64,000 bases of DNA from JABDBE01 sp963832245 (GTDB lineage: Bacteria > Acidobacteriota > Terriglobia > Terriglobales > Acidobacteriaceae): NCBI GenBank assembly GCA_963832245.1, contig CAWHTG010000004.1, forward strand, positions 1,364,001 through 1,428,000, in the 5' to 3' direction. Below are positions 43,873 through 53,088 of this stretch, piece after piece. The notes beneath the pieces were generated by a model. The model ran no database searches. It was not told where the DNA came from and saw only the letters and a program-made list of their open reading frames with translations. How positions within the stretch are numbered: the first letter of the stretch is position 1; the number at the start of each line of letters is the position of its first letter. Both the position numbers and the translations under genes were made by a program.

Positions 43873-45129
43873 CTACTCGTAGCGCAGTGCTTCCACCGGG
43901 TCCAGCTTCGACGCGCGTAGCGCCGGCACCAGGCCGCTAATCACACCAACGATTAGCAGCACCAGGGTGGAAAGCGTAACCGTCATCAACGAGATTTGCA
44001 GATGGATGTCGCCCTTGCCCGAATCGTCTTCAAACAACGGCCCCATCATTGGCAACGTGCCCACAGCAGCAGCGATGGCGTACGACAACAACACGCCGAT
44101 CGCCCCACCCAGCACCATGATCAGCAATGTCTCAGCGAGAAACTGGAACTTAATATGACGCTTCCTGGCTCCGAGGGCTCGACGCAGACCGATCTCCCGG
44201 ATGCGCTCATCGACGGAAACCAGCATGATGTTCATGACCCCGACGCCGCCGATGCCCAGAGTCAACGTTCCAACGAATGTGAGCAACACTTGTAATCCGA
44301 TGGTGAGCGCGTCAATGATCGGACGGAACTCGTCACGCCCGAACATCTGAATTGCTTTGGGATCCGTTGGCGAGAACTGTTGCCGCGTCGCCACTGCAGC
44401 CAGCACCTGCGCCATGGCCTTCTTTTCAAACTGCGGCGCGATGGGCGCAAAAATCAGCACCGCCGCATCTTTCGTATTCCACAGATCGCCCGCCGCTGAA
44501 TAGGGAATCCAGACCGATTCGTCGTCGCTGCTGAAGTAATTGCTGAGCTGAATCTTGCGCGCCATGATGCCGACCACGGTAAAGCGCACGCCGCCGATGG
44601 TTACCGTTTCGCCCACCGCTGGACGCCCGCTGAACAGTTGCTCGCGAACGCGTCCGCCGAGAAACGCTACGCGCCGCCGCTCCAGTTGGTCACTGACATT
44701 AATCCAGCGGCCCTCGGCGGGGACCTCGTTGCGCATCTCTCCATATTCTGGGCATACGCCGCGGATGGCCGCTGTTCCCACTATGCGGTCCCCGTAGGCG
44801 ATGCCAGGCCGATGGACGGTCTCGAGGCAAACATGCTTCACCAGAGGCGCGGATTCCTTCACCATATCGACATCCGCCTGCTCGAAGACGACTTTCTTCC
44901 CGGCCCGTTGTCCGCCGGGCTGTTCGCTGGTCTGCTGCGGCCAGCAGATCACCGCGCTCTTGCCAAAGGCATCGAAGCCGCTCACCAGGATTCTGCGGAA
45001 GCTGCTGCCATAAGCGATGAGCAGCGTCACCGTCGTGATGCCCCAAACGATGCCCAGCATAGTAAGCAAGCTGCGGGTGGTGTTGCGCTTGAGTGCAATC
45101 CAAGCTTCGCGAATGATTTCGATCAGCAT
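43873..45129 (-). CDS. MacB-type ABC permease (no ATPase domain)
   Basis: 418 residues. One N-terminal TM helix (SLLTMLGIVWGITTVTLLIA), a ~220-residue periplasmic MacB domain and three C-terminal TM helices of FtsX type (TLTLGIGGVGVMNIMLVSVD, RALGARKRHIKFQFLAETLL, final PALRASKLDPVEALRYE). It would work in mechanotransmission, export or lipoprotein-type transport with an ATPase. None is adjacent; a paralogous permease lies upstream. Confidence 0.88.
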   Translation of the reverse strand: MLIEIIREAWIALKRNTTRSLLTMLGIVWGITTVTLLIAYGSSFRRILVSGFDAFGKSAVICWPQQTSEQPGGQRAGKKVVFEQADVDMVKESAPLVKHVCLETVHRPGIAYGDRIVGTAAIRGVCPEYGEMRNEVPAEGRWINVSDQLERRRVAFLGGRVREQLFSGRPAVGETVTIGGVRFTVVGIMARKIQLSNYFSSDDESVWIPYSAAGDLWNTKDAAVLIFAPIAPQFEKKAMAQVLAAVATRQQFSPTDPKAIQMFGRDEFRPIIDALTIGLQVLLTFVGTLTLGIGGVGVMNIMLVSVDERIREIGLRRALGARKRHIKFQFLAETLLIMVLGGAIGVLLSYAIAAAVGTLPMMGPLFEDDSGKGDIHLQISLMTVTLSTLVLLIVGVISGLVPALRASKLDPVEALRYE

Positions 45130-45148
45130 CTCTTCTGCTTTTGTGGTA

Positions 45149-45270
45149 CCGGGTCTCTGACCCGGTCAGCCAGTGCTTGTGTGGCGCCGGGTCTTCGACC
45201 CGGCCAGGCCGAGCGACGCTCGGCAGCAGAACCCGCCGCGCAAGCGCGGCCCTCCGGGTCGAAGACCCGG
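45149..45270. repeat. Five consecutive perfect hairpins
   Basis: In 122 bases: CCGGGT/ACCCGG (45149-45165), GCCGGGTC-TTC-GACCCGGC (45186-45204), GCCGAGC-GAC-GCTCGGC (45208-45224), CCGCGC-AA-GCGCGG (45236-45249) and CCGGGTC-GAA-GACCCGG (45254-45270). The last shares its stem with the second. They lie between the two MacB-like permease genes, both read on the minus strand. Confidence 0.85.
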
Positions 45271-45277
45271 ACCCACA

Positions 45278-46537
45278 CTATCCCCCAGCTTCAAATCTCA
45301 ATGCCTCAATTGGATCTACCGACGCCGCTTTCCGCGCGGGATACAACGCAGAGAGCACCGCCGTGGCTCCCAGCAATCCGCACGACAGCAACCCTGACTT
45401 CCACGTCGGCAACAGTCCAGCGAAGAAGTCGGGCATCGGCAGGAGGTCGACCAGCGAGCAAATTCCGTAGGCCACGCCCAATCCAATGCCACCGCTGAGA
45501 ACGGCGATCAGCAGCGCTTCAAGAAAGAATTGCCTCAAGATGGTTTGAGCCGGCGCGCCCAGAGCTTTCCGCACACCAATCTCCCGAGTGCGCTCACGTA
45601 CCGCCACCATCATCACATTCATGACTCCCAACCCGCCTAGAAACAATGTGACCACGCCGACTGCCCCGAGGAAATACTTCATGCCATCCGTCATCTGCCG
45701 GAAGGCTTGGGCTTCCTGCACCGTATCCCAGATGGGGCACGCTTCTTTGTCACGGGGATCGAAATTGTGCATCCGTCCCAGCGCGGCGCGCACCTCGTGT
45801 TTACAACTCTCGTGTTGCTCGACAGATTTAGGCGTCACCAGCAACTGGTCGAAAGTCGTCGGCGTGCCCGGAGGCTTGTCGGGAAAGTCACGGCGCATGG
45901 CGCCAAAAGGAATGAAAATCTTGTTCACGTCCCAACCGTCGTAGCTGGAATCCTGTTTCTTCTTCGCCATCACTCCGATCACGACATACGGAAAGTCGTT
46001 CAGGTAAACGTTCTCGCCCACCGGATTACGACCCGGAAACAACTGCTTGGAAGCATCGCTGCCCAGGAACGCCACCCGGCGGCCCTCGCGCGTATCGTCC
46101 CAGTCGTAAAACCGTCCCTCTCCGACAGCGAGGCTGCGGATCTCCTGAAATGGCGGTTGCGAACCGGTCACCAGGAACGCGGCGTTGTTGAAGTTGCTGT
46201 GGGCCCGGACGTCCTCCTGCTCCAGTTCCGGAATGGCGTATTGACAATCTGGCGCGTCAGCCTGCACCGCGGCCACATCAGGATCTTCCCAATGTACGGT
46301 TCGCCCCGCCCGCGTCCCACCGGCTTGGAGGCTGGTACGGCCGTGAAAAACGATCATCACATCCTTGCCCAGAGTTCTTGCTTGTTCTTCCTGACCCTTT
46401 CGCAAGCCTTCCCCGGCCGCCACCATGAGAACGATCGAAACGATTCCCCAGGCAATGCCGAACATAGTGAGGAACGTGCGCAGCTTGTGCGACCACAGTG
46501 TCCGAAGTACGTCGCCAATCAGATCGCTGAGAACCAT
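45278..46537 (-). CDS. MacB-type ABC permease (no ATPase domain)
   Basis: 419 residues, same architecture as the downstream gene: N-terminal TM (LRTFLTMFGIAWGIVSIVLM), MacB periplasmic domain, then VGVVTLFLGGLGVMNVMMVA, VRKALGAPAQTILRQFFLEA and LYPARKAASVDPIEALRFE. The two permeases likely form a heterodimer or work with a common ATPase from another locus. Confidence 0.88.
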   Translation of the reverse strand: MVLSDLIGDVLRTLWSHKLRTFLTMFGIAWGIVSIVLMVAAGEGLRKGQEEQARTLGKDVMIVFHGRTSLQAGGTRAGRTVHWEDPDVAAVQADAPDCQYAIPELEQEDVRAHSNFNNAAFLVTGSQPPFQEIRSLAVGEGRFYDWDDTREGRRVAFLGSDASKQLFPGRNPVGENVYLNDFPYVVIGVMAKKKQDSSYDGWDVNKIFIPFGAMRRDFPDKPPGTPTTFDQLLVTPKSVEQHESCKHEVRAALGRMHNFDPRDKEACPIWDTVQEAQAFRQMTDGMKYFLGAVGVVTLFLGGLGVMNVMMVAVRERTREIGVRKALGAPAQTILRQFFLEALLIAVLSGGIGLGVAYGICSLVDLLPMPDFFAGLLPTWKSGLLSCGLLGATAVLSALYPARKAASVDPIEALRFEAGG

Positions 46538-46749
46538 CCTGGTCTTTGGACGCGCCTGCTGGTGGAACGTAAGCCGGGCAAAACTACGTCCTGATGGGTG
46601 ATACGGGACGAGCTGAGGATTTGTTGCAGAAAAGTCTGAAGGAAATGCAGTTCGGCTGTCTCAAAACAACGCTGTCATTCCGAAGAGCGAAGCGACGAGT
46701 AGACAAACATTGCTGGGGATGACACAACCAGTGCTGAGAAAAGGCGTCC

Positions 46750-48153
46750 CTACGGCACCACGGTTCGTGGCATTCCGACCTTTTCCATCCAATCTTCAAA
46801 TGACTTCAGCGCCAACTCGCACTGCATACGATGCCGTTCCTGGCGGTCCCTGATTTTCCGATCGAGTGGCGGCAACAGATCAAATGTTATGTTCGCCGGC
46901 TGAAACTTCTTGGGGTCCGCCTGGGTAATGTAATTCGTCAGCGAGCCAAAGGCAGTAGCCCGCGGAGGTGGAACAGGACCGGCTCCGGTTGCCAGGGCCG
47001 CGGTGTGAATTCCAGCCATGAGCCCGGTCGCAATCGATTCCACATATCCCTCGACCCCGCAAATCTGTCCCGCAAACAAGACGCACGGATGCTTTTTCAT
47101 CTGGAGTGTTTCAGAAAGCAGCGCCGGCGCATTGATGTAGGTGTTGCGATGGATCTGCCCAAAGCGCAGGAAGCGAGCGTTTTCGAGCCCAGGAATCAAC
47201 CGCAAAATGCGTGCTTGCTCGCCGAATTTCAAATGGTTCTGGAATCCGACCAGGTTGTAGGAATCCGCCCGTAAATTTTCCTGGCGCAACTGTCCTGCCG
47301 CATAAGGAATGCGTCCGGTGCGTGGGTCTTTCAGTCCGACCGGCTTCATGGGACCGAAGCGCAGCGTGTCCCGGCCGCGCCGCGCGATCTCCTCAATGGG
47401 CAGGCAACTTTCGAAATAGTTCAGCTTCTCCCACTCGCGCTCTTCAACGGATTGCGCTGCCAGTAACGCATCGTAGAAGCGGTCGTATTCTTCTTTGCTC
47501 ATTGGGCAGTTGATATAGTCCGCCGAGCCCTTGTCATAGCGCGCCGCCAGGTACACCTTCGCCATGTCGATAGAATCAGCCTCGACGATGGGGCTAATCG
47601 AGTCGTAAAAAAAAAGACTGTGTGGCGCGGGCGCCCCCACCCGCGTGGAACCCGGCAGTGATTCAGTCGCAGATGTTTCGCTGTTAACAATGCGTGCTAC
47701 GCAAAGCCGGCTGATCTCCTGCGAAAGTGCATCCGATGTCAGCGGTCCAGTGGCGACAATCGTGATCTGATCTTCGCTAATCTGTGCAACTTCTTCGCGC
47801 CGTATCGTGATCAGTGGCTCGCGCGAGATGGCTTCGGTAACCCGAGCGGCAAAAGTGGTTCGATCCACGGCCAGGGCATGTCCGGCGGGGACAGCACATT
47901 CCCGCGCAATCCCCATCAACAACGAATCCCCACGTCGCATTTCTTCTTTCAACAACCATGGTGCGGTGTTCTCAGTATCAGACTTCAATGAATTCGAGCA
48001 GACTAGTTCAGCAAAATCCCCGGTTTGGTGGGCCGCGGTCGAGCGCACGGGACGCATCTCGAAGAGTTGGACTCCAACCCCCCGGCGCGCACATTGCCAA
48101 GCCGCTTCCGATCCCGCCAGCCCCGCACCGATGATTTTCACTGAATGATTCAT
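46750..48153 (-). CDS. trmFO: Folate-dependent tRNA(uracil54-C5)-methyltransferase
   Basis: 467 residues from ATG 48153. The FAD-binding GAGLAGSEAAWQCARRG is near the N-terminus, followed by LFEMRPVRSTAAHQTGDFAE, LVCSNSLKSD and the C-terminal ITQADPKKFQPANITFDLLP. These are the classical TrmFO (formerly Gid) signatures. It makes ribothymidine at position 54 of tRNA using methylene-THF. An in-frame extension to 48249 is unlikely. Confidence 0.96.
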   Translation of the reverse strand: MNHSVKIIGAGLAGSEAAWQCARRGVGVQLFEMRPVRSTAAHQTGDFAELVCSNSLKSDTENTAPWLLKEEMRRGDSLLMGIARECAVPAGHALAVDRTTFAARVTEAISREPLITIRREEVAQISEDQITIVATGPLTSDALSQEISRLCVARIVNSETSATESLPGSTRVGAPAPHSLFFYDSISPIVEADSIDMAKVYLAARYDKGSADYINCPMSKEEYDRFYDALLAAQSVEEREWEKLNYFESCLPIEEIARRGRDTLRFGPMKPVGLKDPRTGRIPYAAGQLRQENLRADSYNLVGFQNHLKFGEQARILRLIPGLENARFLRFGQIHRNTYINAPALLSETLQMKKHPCVLFAGQICGVEGYVESIATGLMAGIHTAALATGAGPVPPPRATAFGSLTNYITQADPKKFQPANITFDLLPPLDRKIRDRQERHRMQCELALKSFEDWMEKVGMPRTVVP

Positions 48154-48264
48154 GGAGCAATTTCCGCCAGTGTTCGCAATGCCTCGTCCTTGAGCGCGGT
48201 CCGCGACACATCGTAACCGCTGCTTTATTATACGGAGTGAGATTCTCATTCCTGCGAGGTTCTG

Positions 48265-48572
48265 ATGGCACGCATCGCATTAATCGAACCAGACAACGCC
48301 TACCCGAAGTAAAAGAGACTTACGAAAAAGTTCTGCGCGGCAAACCAGGAAACGCGCAAAAGGCGTTAGCGCATCGTCCGGAGATGCTGAAGAAGTTTCT
48401 GCCGTTTTACGCCAGCGTGGGCAGATCGCTCGATCGCAAGCTGTAGGAGATGATGCACCTTCGCGTCTCGACGTTGCAGCCGCTGGAGAGGCCCGCTCCC
48501 GGGAACGTGCTGGTATGCTGCTCCCAGCCAAACGCGGGTGTCACTCTGGATATTTAAGAGAAGATCTTTAAG
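48265..48572 (+). pseudogene. Degraded AhpD/carboxymuconolactone-decarboxylase-like gene
   Basis: ATG 48265 (GAGG 6 nt upstream) begins MARIALIEPDNAYP, then a one-base deletion shifts frame. The next frame (from 48303) continues PEVKETYEKVLRGKPGNAQK, LAHRPEMLKKFLPFYASVG and RSLDRKL before an in-frame TAG (48444). EMMHLRVSTLQ follows the stop. A third frame then keeps SRERAGMLLPAKR near 48500-48540 and ends at 48572. The CxxC-H active site of the family is not recoverable. Clear multi-lesion decay next to an intact peroxiredoxin. Confidence 0.8.
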
Positions 48573-48593
48573 AGAAACGGGAGGAGTCCAATC

Positions 48594-49205
48594 ATGCGTT
48601 CTGATATCGTGCCCGGAGGCATTTTCCCCGACTACGAACTGCCCGATCACACGGACAAACTGCGCAAGCTGAGCGAGCTACAAGGCGACGATCCGCTGAT
48701 CCTCACGCTCGCGCGCGGCCACTATTGCCCAAAGGAGCACCAGCAACATTTGGAACTCGCCGCGTTCTACCCGAAGATCGCGGTGGCGTACACGCAGATC
48801 GCCACGATCGCCACTGACGACCACCACACTCTTCAGGAATTCCGTGCGTCAGTTGGAGCCCAATGGACCTTCCTTTCGGACCCCGAGCGAACGGTTCAGA
48901 AGGATCTCGACATCCAGGAGTACACCGACCCTGAGAATAACCCGATGATCCCGCACACGCTCGTGCTCAAGCCGGGCCTCGTGATTTACAGCATCTATAA
49001 CGGCTACTGGTTCTGGGGACGTCCATCGGTCATCGATCTTTGGCACGACCTGCGCGCCGTATCGAGTGAAATCCGCCCAGACTGGGATCTGAGTACTCCT
49101 GGACTCCGCGAGGCATGGAATGCGGGTGACTTCTCGCGTTTCCACGGGTGGAACAAGCAGGCCAGTATGGAAGATGCCTCGATAGTACGGAAGCACCTCA
49201 GCTGA
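48594..49205 (+). CDS. AhpC/TSA-type peroxiredoxin
   Basis: 203 residues with GGGAGGAG upstream. Thioredoxin-fold: GGIFPDYELPDHTDKLRKLS, then the peroxidatic Cys in LARGHYCPKEHQQHLE (one cysteine, GHYC in place of the usual PVCT-type context), TQIATIATDD and PHTLVLKPGLVIYSIYNGYW. Likely reduces peroxides. The degraded AhpD-like gene upstream suggests an ancestral AhpC/AhpD-style pair. Confidence 0.82.
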   Translation: MRSDIVPGGIFPDYELPDHTDKLRKLSELQGDDPLILTLARGHYCPKEHQQHLELAAFYPKIAVAYTQIATIATDDHHTLQEFRASVGAQWTFLSDPERTVQKDLDIQEYTDPENNPMIPHTLVLKPGLVIYSIYNGYWFWGRPSVIDLWHDLRAVSSEIRPDWDLSTPGLREAWNAGDFSRFHGWNKQASMEDASIVRKHLS

Positions 49206-49353
49206 TGTTGACGCCGTGGTGGTAGAGCCGGTGCGCACAATGTGTTGGGAATGTGGGAACTTTGGAGCGTTATCGGATTCTTCCGGCTTTCATTCTTTTT
49301 CGCTAAGACGACAGCGCCCCTGGGTCACGCTAATGTTACTTAAATGCCAAAAC

Positions 49354-49842
49354 TCACTTTGTTTTCGTCGGATCATTTGCCGGATCGACATAGGTCGTAC
49401 CCGTCGGGCCGAAGCCAGAAATTTGGACGATCGACGGAGAGTCGTCCGTTCGCGCGAAATGATTCACGCCGGCTGGTTCGGAATAGATGCTCCCGGGCGG
49501 CAAGTTTTCCAAATTCTTCTCGTCGAACACCCGGCCGTACCCGAAGTTCCAACTTCCGGATAGCACGGCTGCCATGCGATTTTCGGGATGCGAGTGCGCT
49601 GGGATTGAAGTGTGAGCCGGGACATACAACAAAATTGTGTAAAATCCCGCCTTCGATGGATCGCCGTACAGCACCGTCGTTTGTACTCCCACCAACTTCG
49701 AACTGCCAATTTGATTGCCGCCAGGTTGGCTCGCCCTCGCCCGGACTTCGGCCGCAGTCAGGCGCATCTCGAGAAGCCTTGGTGCGGTCGAGGCAGACGC
49801 CAGTCCGAAAACCAAAACGAACAACGTGACTTGTTTTAACAT
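49354..49842 (-). CDS. Exported cupin-domain protein
   Basis: 162 residues from ATG 49842, with GGAGAGGAC upstream. Signal peptide MLKQVTLFVLVFGLASAS. Cupin motif 1 is PAHTSIPAHSHPENRMAAVL and motif 2 PPGSIYSEPAGVNHFA, giving the metal-binding His/Glu set. Substrate unknown. It lies 35 nt downstream of the alpha/beta hydrolase, so probably one operon. Confidence 0.83.
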   Translation of the reverse strand: MLKQVTLFVLVFGLASASTAPRLLEMRLTAAEVRARASQPGGNQIGSSKLVGVQTTVLYGDPSKAGFYTILLYVPAHTSIPAHSHPENRMAAVLSGSWNFGYGRVFDEKNLENLPPGSIYSEPAGVNHFARTDDSPSIVQISGFGPTGTTYVDPANDPTKTK

Positions 49843-49877
49843 CGATCTGTCCTCTCCGTGAGATGGTATCCGCTTTT

Positions 49878-50804
49878 CTATCTCGCAAGAAACGTCATCA
49901 GAGCGTCGATCGTCTCCTTCTGTCTTTCTTCCATAAGCCAATGTCCAGCGCCCTTGAGTTCGACTACGGTCACGTCGGTCGCTACGAGCTTCATCTGCGG
50001 CGTCAGCGTTCCGGCACTCGCCTTTTCTCCAGAGATCGCCAGAACCGGCATGGCTAACTTCGTTTTCGCGAGCTCCGCAAAGTCGTTCGCCGTTTCTGGC
50101 CAGGCCACAAAGTATGCCCACGCTGCCCGCATGCGACCCGGACGCGAGTATGCCGCAACGTAGGCTTGGCGATCCGCCACGGGGACTGATCGCGTTTTCT
50201 CGGCAGCCAGATCATTCCAAAAATACGCAAAATACGTTTTCTCCCTCCCCGCAACTAACGCTTCCGGAGTGGGACCGTGAAAACGAAAGTGCCACAGATT
50301 GGGATTGTTGTAATACGGCTCCCAGCCTTCGACGCCGGGCAGAAACGCGTCCATCACGACGAGTTTCTCCACTTCGTTCGGATACATCGCGGCATAGGCA
50401 TACGCGACCATCAGTCCGATGTCATGCCCCACGACCCGCGCCTTTTCAACCCGGAGCGATTTGGCCAGTGCGTGAATACGAATAGCCGAGCTCTTCATGT
50501 CCAACCCGTCTTTCGGGATGTCGGAGTCCCCGATCCCGGGCAAGTCCGGCGCAATCACGGTAAATTTCTCGGCAAGCAGAGGAATGATAGGCCTCCACAT
50601 CCGCGATGTCTGGGTGTATCCGTGCAGCAGGATGACCGCCGGTCCCTTGCCAGCAGTCAGGTAGTGAATCTTTAGTCCCTCCACGTCAGCGTCGCGCGGA
50701 AGGATCGTGGACTGTTTCGATGGCGCCTGAGCAAACACCCCAGACGCCATCACAAACATGACAAACAACCCGATGAACACCTGAAACCGAAAACTTCTTT
50801 GCAT
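49878..50804 (-). CDS. Exported alpha/beta hydrolase with Asp nucleophile
   Basis: 308 residues, AGGAGA upstream. Signal peptide to about residue 26 (GVFAQ). Oxyanion motif HGYTQ (61-65); nucleophile elbow GHDIG with D128, the epoxide-hydrolase/dehalogenase type rather than a Ser lipase. The catalytic His is in GAGHWLMEE near the C-terminus. Epoxide or halide substrates are likely by family, not shown by sequence. Confidence 0.87.
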   Translation of the reverse strand: MQRSFRFQVFIGLFVMFVMASGVFAQAPSKQSTILPRDADVEGLKIHYLTAGKGPAVILLHGYTQTSRMWRPIIPLLAEKFTVIAPDLPGIGDSDIPKDGLDMKSSAIRIHALAKSLRVEKARVVGHDIGLMVAYAYAAMYPNEVEKLVVMDAFLPGVEGWEPYYNNPNLWHFRFHGPTPEALVAGREKTYFAYFWNDLAAEKTRSVPVADRQAYVAAYSRPGRMRAAWAYFVAWPETANDFAELAKTKLAMPVLAISGEKASAGTLTPQMKLVATDVTVVELKGAGHWLMEERQKETIDALMTFLAR

Positions 50805-51095
50805 TTTGCTCTCCTAAATATTGATTCGACCAGGTTGGGCTCGCAAAGCTATGGAGTCGACAACCTACTTCAGGATAACCCGCGACAGTCCGCTAAGTGC
50901 CCGATCGGCCGGACGGCGCGTCCTGAAGCAGTCGTCCGAAATCGGACAACAGTCTGAAAGGCCGCTGACGGCCACGTTCGATCGCGTGCAGAATGGCCTC
51001 TCGCAAAATTCTCCTGGCTGGCAGATCATAGTCGTGTGACAATTGCGCTGGCGATTCTGATGGCCACGCTATATTTTCCACGCTAGGTTCGCTCC

Positions 51096-52760
51096 ATGTC
51101 CCAGTCTCCAAACCCAGCAGCGCCGCAGCAGATGGCGCCTCTGCTTGCGTTGGCCACTGAGTTTCTCAGGGCCGGGCGACCAGCCGATGCGATCGCGCCG
51201 TTGCGCGATGCCGCGCTGCTGCAGCCGTCCAATCCCATCATCCAGCACGATCTCGGCCTCGCCTGCCTTGAGGTCGGCCGCGTACCGGATGCCATCGCGG
51301 CATTGCAGCGGGCCGTCGCCAGCAACCCGCGTTACACAGATGCACATTTCCGCCTGGGAATCGCCTTGGAGAAACTGGGCGACAGCGGCGGGGCACTCGC
51401 TGCGTACGACCGCGCCACTCAGCTGCTCCCATCCCTGACCGAGGCGTGGTTCCGCGCCGGCGCCCTGGTCTACACCCTGGGCCATGTCGGCGAGGCGATT
51501 GGCTGTTTCCGACGCGCGGCGGCGGCCGGAGGTAGGACCAGTTTCGGCGGCCTTGGTAAGGCGCGGGCGCTAGTGATCGAGGATCGCAATCAGGAAGCTG
51601 AACAGGTTTTGCGAGAGATGCTGGTGGCTGATCCGAGGAACGCCATGGCGTATGATCTGCTGGGCAGCGTGCTCTCTGAGCTCGGCCGTTTCGAGGAGGC
51701 CCGTGCGTGCTTCGAACGGACGGTCGCGATCGCGCCGCTGCTGGCGGGAAGCTACTACGATCTGGTCCGGTGCCGCCCCGTCACGAGTAATGACAACGGT
51801 CTGCTTCAAGCAATGCAAGCCGCTCTGACTACGCCGGGACTGGAATTGGGGCAACGCCTGCGGGTTCACCTCGCGATTGGTAAGGCGGCGGAGGATCTTG
51901 GCGACTACGCCTTGGCCATGCAGCATTTCGACGCTGCAGACGCTGTGAGGAGGGGCGCTGCGTCGTTCGACTCGGCCGCGTTCTCCATCGAGATTGACCG
52001 CCTGATTGCCCGCTGTACACCCGAATTTATCGCGCGGGCACCAGAACTCGGCAATTGCGATGCGACCCCGGTGCTGATCATCGGTATGCCGCGGTCAGGC
52101 ACAACTCTGGTCGAGCAGATCGTCTCCATGCATCCCGAGGTCGGGGCCGGCGGCGAGTTGCATTTCTGGAACCAGCGCGGGGCAGCGTGGCACCGCTCCG
52201 TCGCGGCCGGGGACGATACCCAGTTCCTCGCCAAGGCGGCGGCAGATTACCTCGGCGTGCTGCGCGCGATCGCGCCGACTGCGGCGCGAGTGACCGACAA
52301 GATGCCGTTTAACTTCCTCTGGGCCGGGCTGATCCACGTGGCATTCCCGCGCGCCATCATCATTCATTGCCGCCGCGCTGCGATCGACACGGCGCTTTCG
52401 ATCCATCAAACTCATTTCCATCCCAGCATGCCGTTCCCGACCGGAGGCGCCGAACTGGTCGCGTATTTTCGTGGCTACCAGCGGCTCATCGACCATTGGC
52501 GGAGCGTGCTGCCGGCGGATCGCTTCATTGAAGTCGATTACGAGGACCTGACCCGCGCGCCCAAACCAGCCATCCGGCGGATCATCGCGGCCTGCGGCCT
52601 GGCGTGGCACGACGCGTGTCTGCGCCCCGAATCCAATCCGCGGGCGGTGAAGACCCCCAGCAAGTGGCAGACCCGGCAGCCGATCTATCGCACGTCGGTT
52701 GAGCGCTGGCGACGCTACGAACCTTGGCTGGGTCCGCTGCGGGCGCTTGCAGACGACTGA
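51096..52760 (+). CDS. TPR-sulfotransferase fusion
   Basis: 554 residues. Residues ~1-230 are about six TPRs (LATEFLRAGRPADAIAPLRD, LGLACLEVGRVPDAIAALQR, LGIALEKLGDSGGALAAYDR). Residues ~325-550 are a sulfotransferase with PAPS-binding loop IIGMPRSGTTLVEQIVSMHP (~328-347) and FPRAIIIHCRRAAIDTALSI. It transfers sulfate to an unknown acceptor. The sequence is Ala/Arg-rich with GC-heavy codons and resembles proteobacterial TPR-sulfotransferases, so horizontal acquisition is possible. Confidence 0.88.
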   Translation: MSQSPNPAAPQQMAPLLALATEFLRAGRPADAIAPLRDAALLQPSNPIIQHDLGLACLEVGRVPDAIAALQRAVASNPRYTDAHFRLGIALEKLGDSGGALAAYDRATQLLPSLTEAWFRAGALVYTLGHVGEAIGCFRRAAAAGGRTSFGGLGKARALVIEDRNQEAEQVLREMLVADPRNAMAYDLLGSVLSELGRFEEARACFERTVAIAPLLAGSYYDLVRCRPVTSNDNGLLQAMQAALTTPGLELGQRLRVHLAIGKAAEDLGDYALAMQHFDAADAVRRGAASFDSAAFSIEIDRLIARCTPEFIARAPELGNCDATPVLIIGMPRSGTTLVEQIVSMHPEVGAGGELHFWNQRGAAWHRSVAAGDDTQFLAKAAADYLGVLRAIAPTAARVTDKMPFNFLWAGLIHVAFPRAIIIHCRRAAIDTALSIHQTHFHPSMPFPTGGAELVAYFRGYQRLIDHWRSVLPADRFIEVDYEDLTRAPKPAIRRIIAACGLAWHDACLRPESNPRAVKTPSKWQTRQPIYRTSVERWRRYEPWLGPLRALADD

Positions 52761-53055
52761 TTTCGAAACTGCACATATTCTGGTGCAGGATTTCTCTCAA
52801 AAAAATCACTCGATTTCGCCCAAAATGTAGAAAACAAAGGACCGGAAAAAATTCTGCCTTGTAGATCTATGGTTCTTAAGGTAGTTACAGGCAAAATATT
52901 CTAAACATTGGAGTTAGCGCGTCTTTTCCACGGCGATCTGCCGGGCCGGTTGCGCTCTCTGGCACAACAGCAAAGCGCCGGACGAAGGTTTTCGCCTTCG
53001 TCTGGTTGGTCGGACTCAGCCTTCGGCAACGGCCAAGAGCTGCGATCTTGTCAGG

Positions 53056-53088
53056 TTGTCAAAGGACTCGGTTATCTTATAGATAACC
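53056..53088 (+). promoter_or_regulatory. Promoter-like elements with perfect 8-bp inverted repeat
   Basis: TTGTCA (53056-53061), then TATAGA (53078-53083) after 16 nt. GGTTATCT (53070-53077) and AGATAACC (53081-53088) are a perfect inverted repeat with a 3-nt centre overlapping the -10. TATAAT also occurs at 53099-53104. This is consistent with a repressor-controlled promoter for the membrane gene at 53428 or for a small RNA. Confidence 0.5.

Noticed and set aside
45149..45270. Hairpin cluster as an intrinsic terminator or CRISPR-like array
   Set aside because: No T-tract follows any stem and the stems differ in sequence with irregular spacing, so it fits neither a terminator nor a repeat-spacer array.
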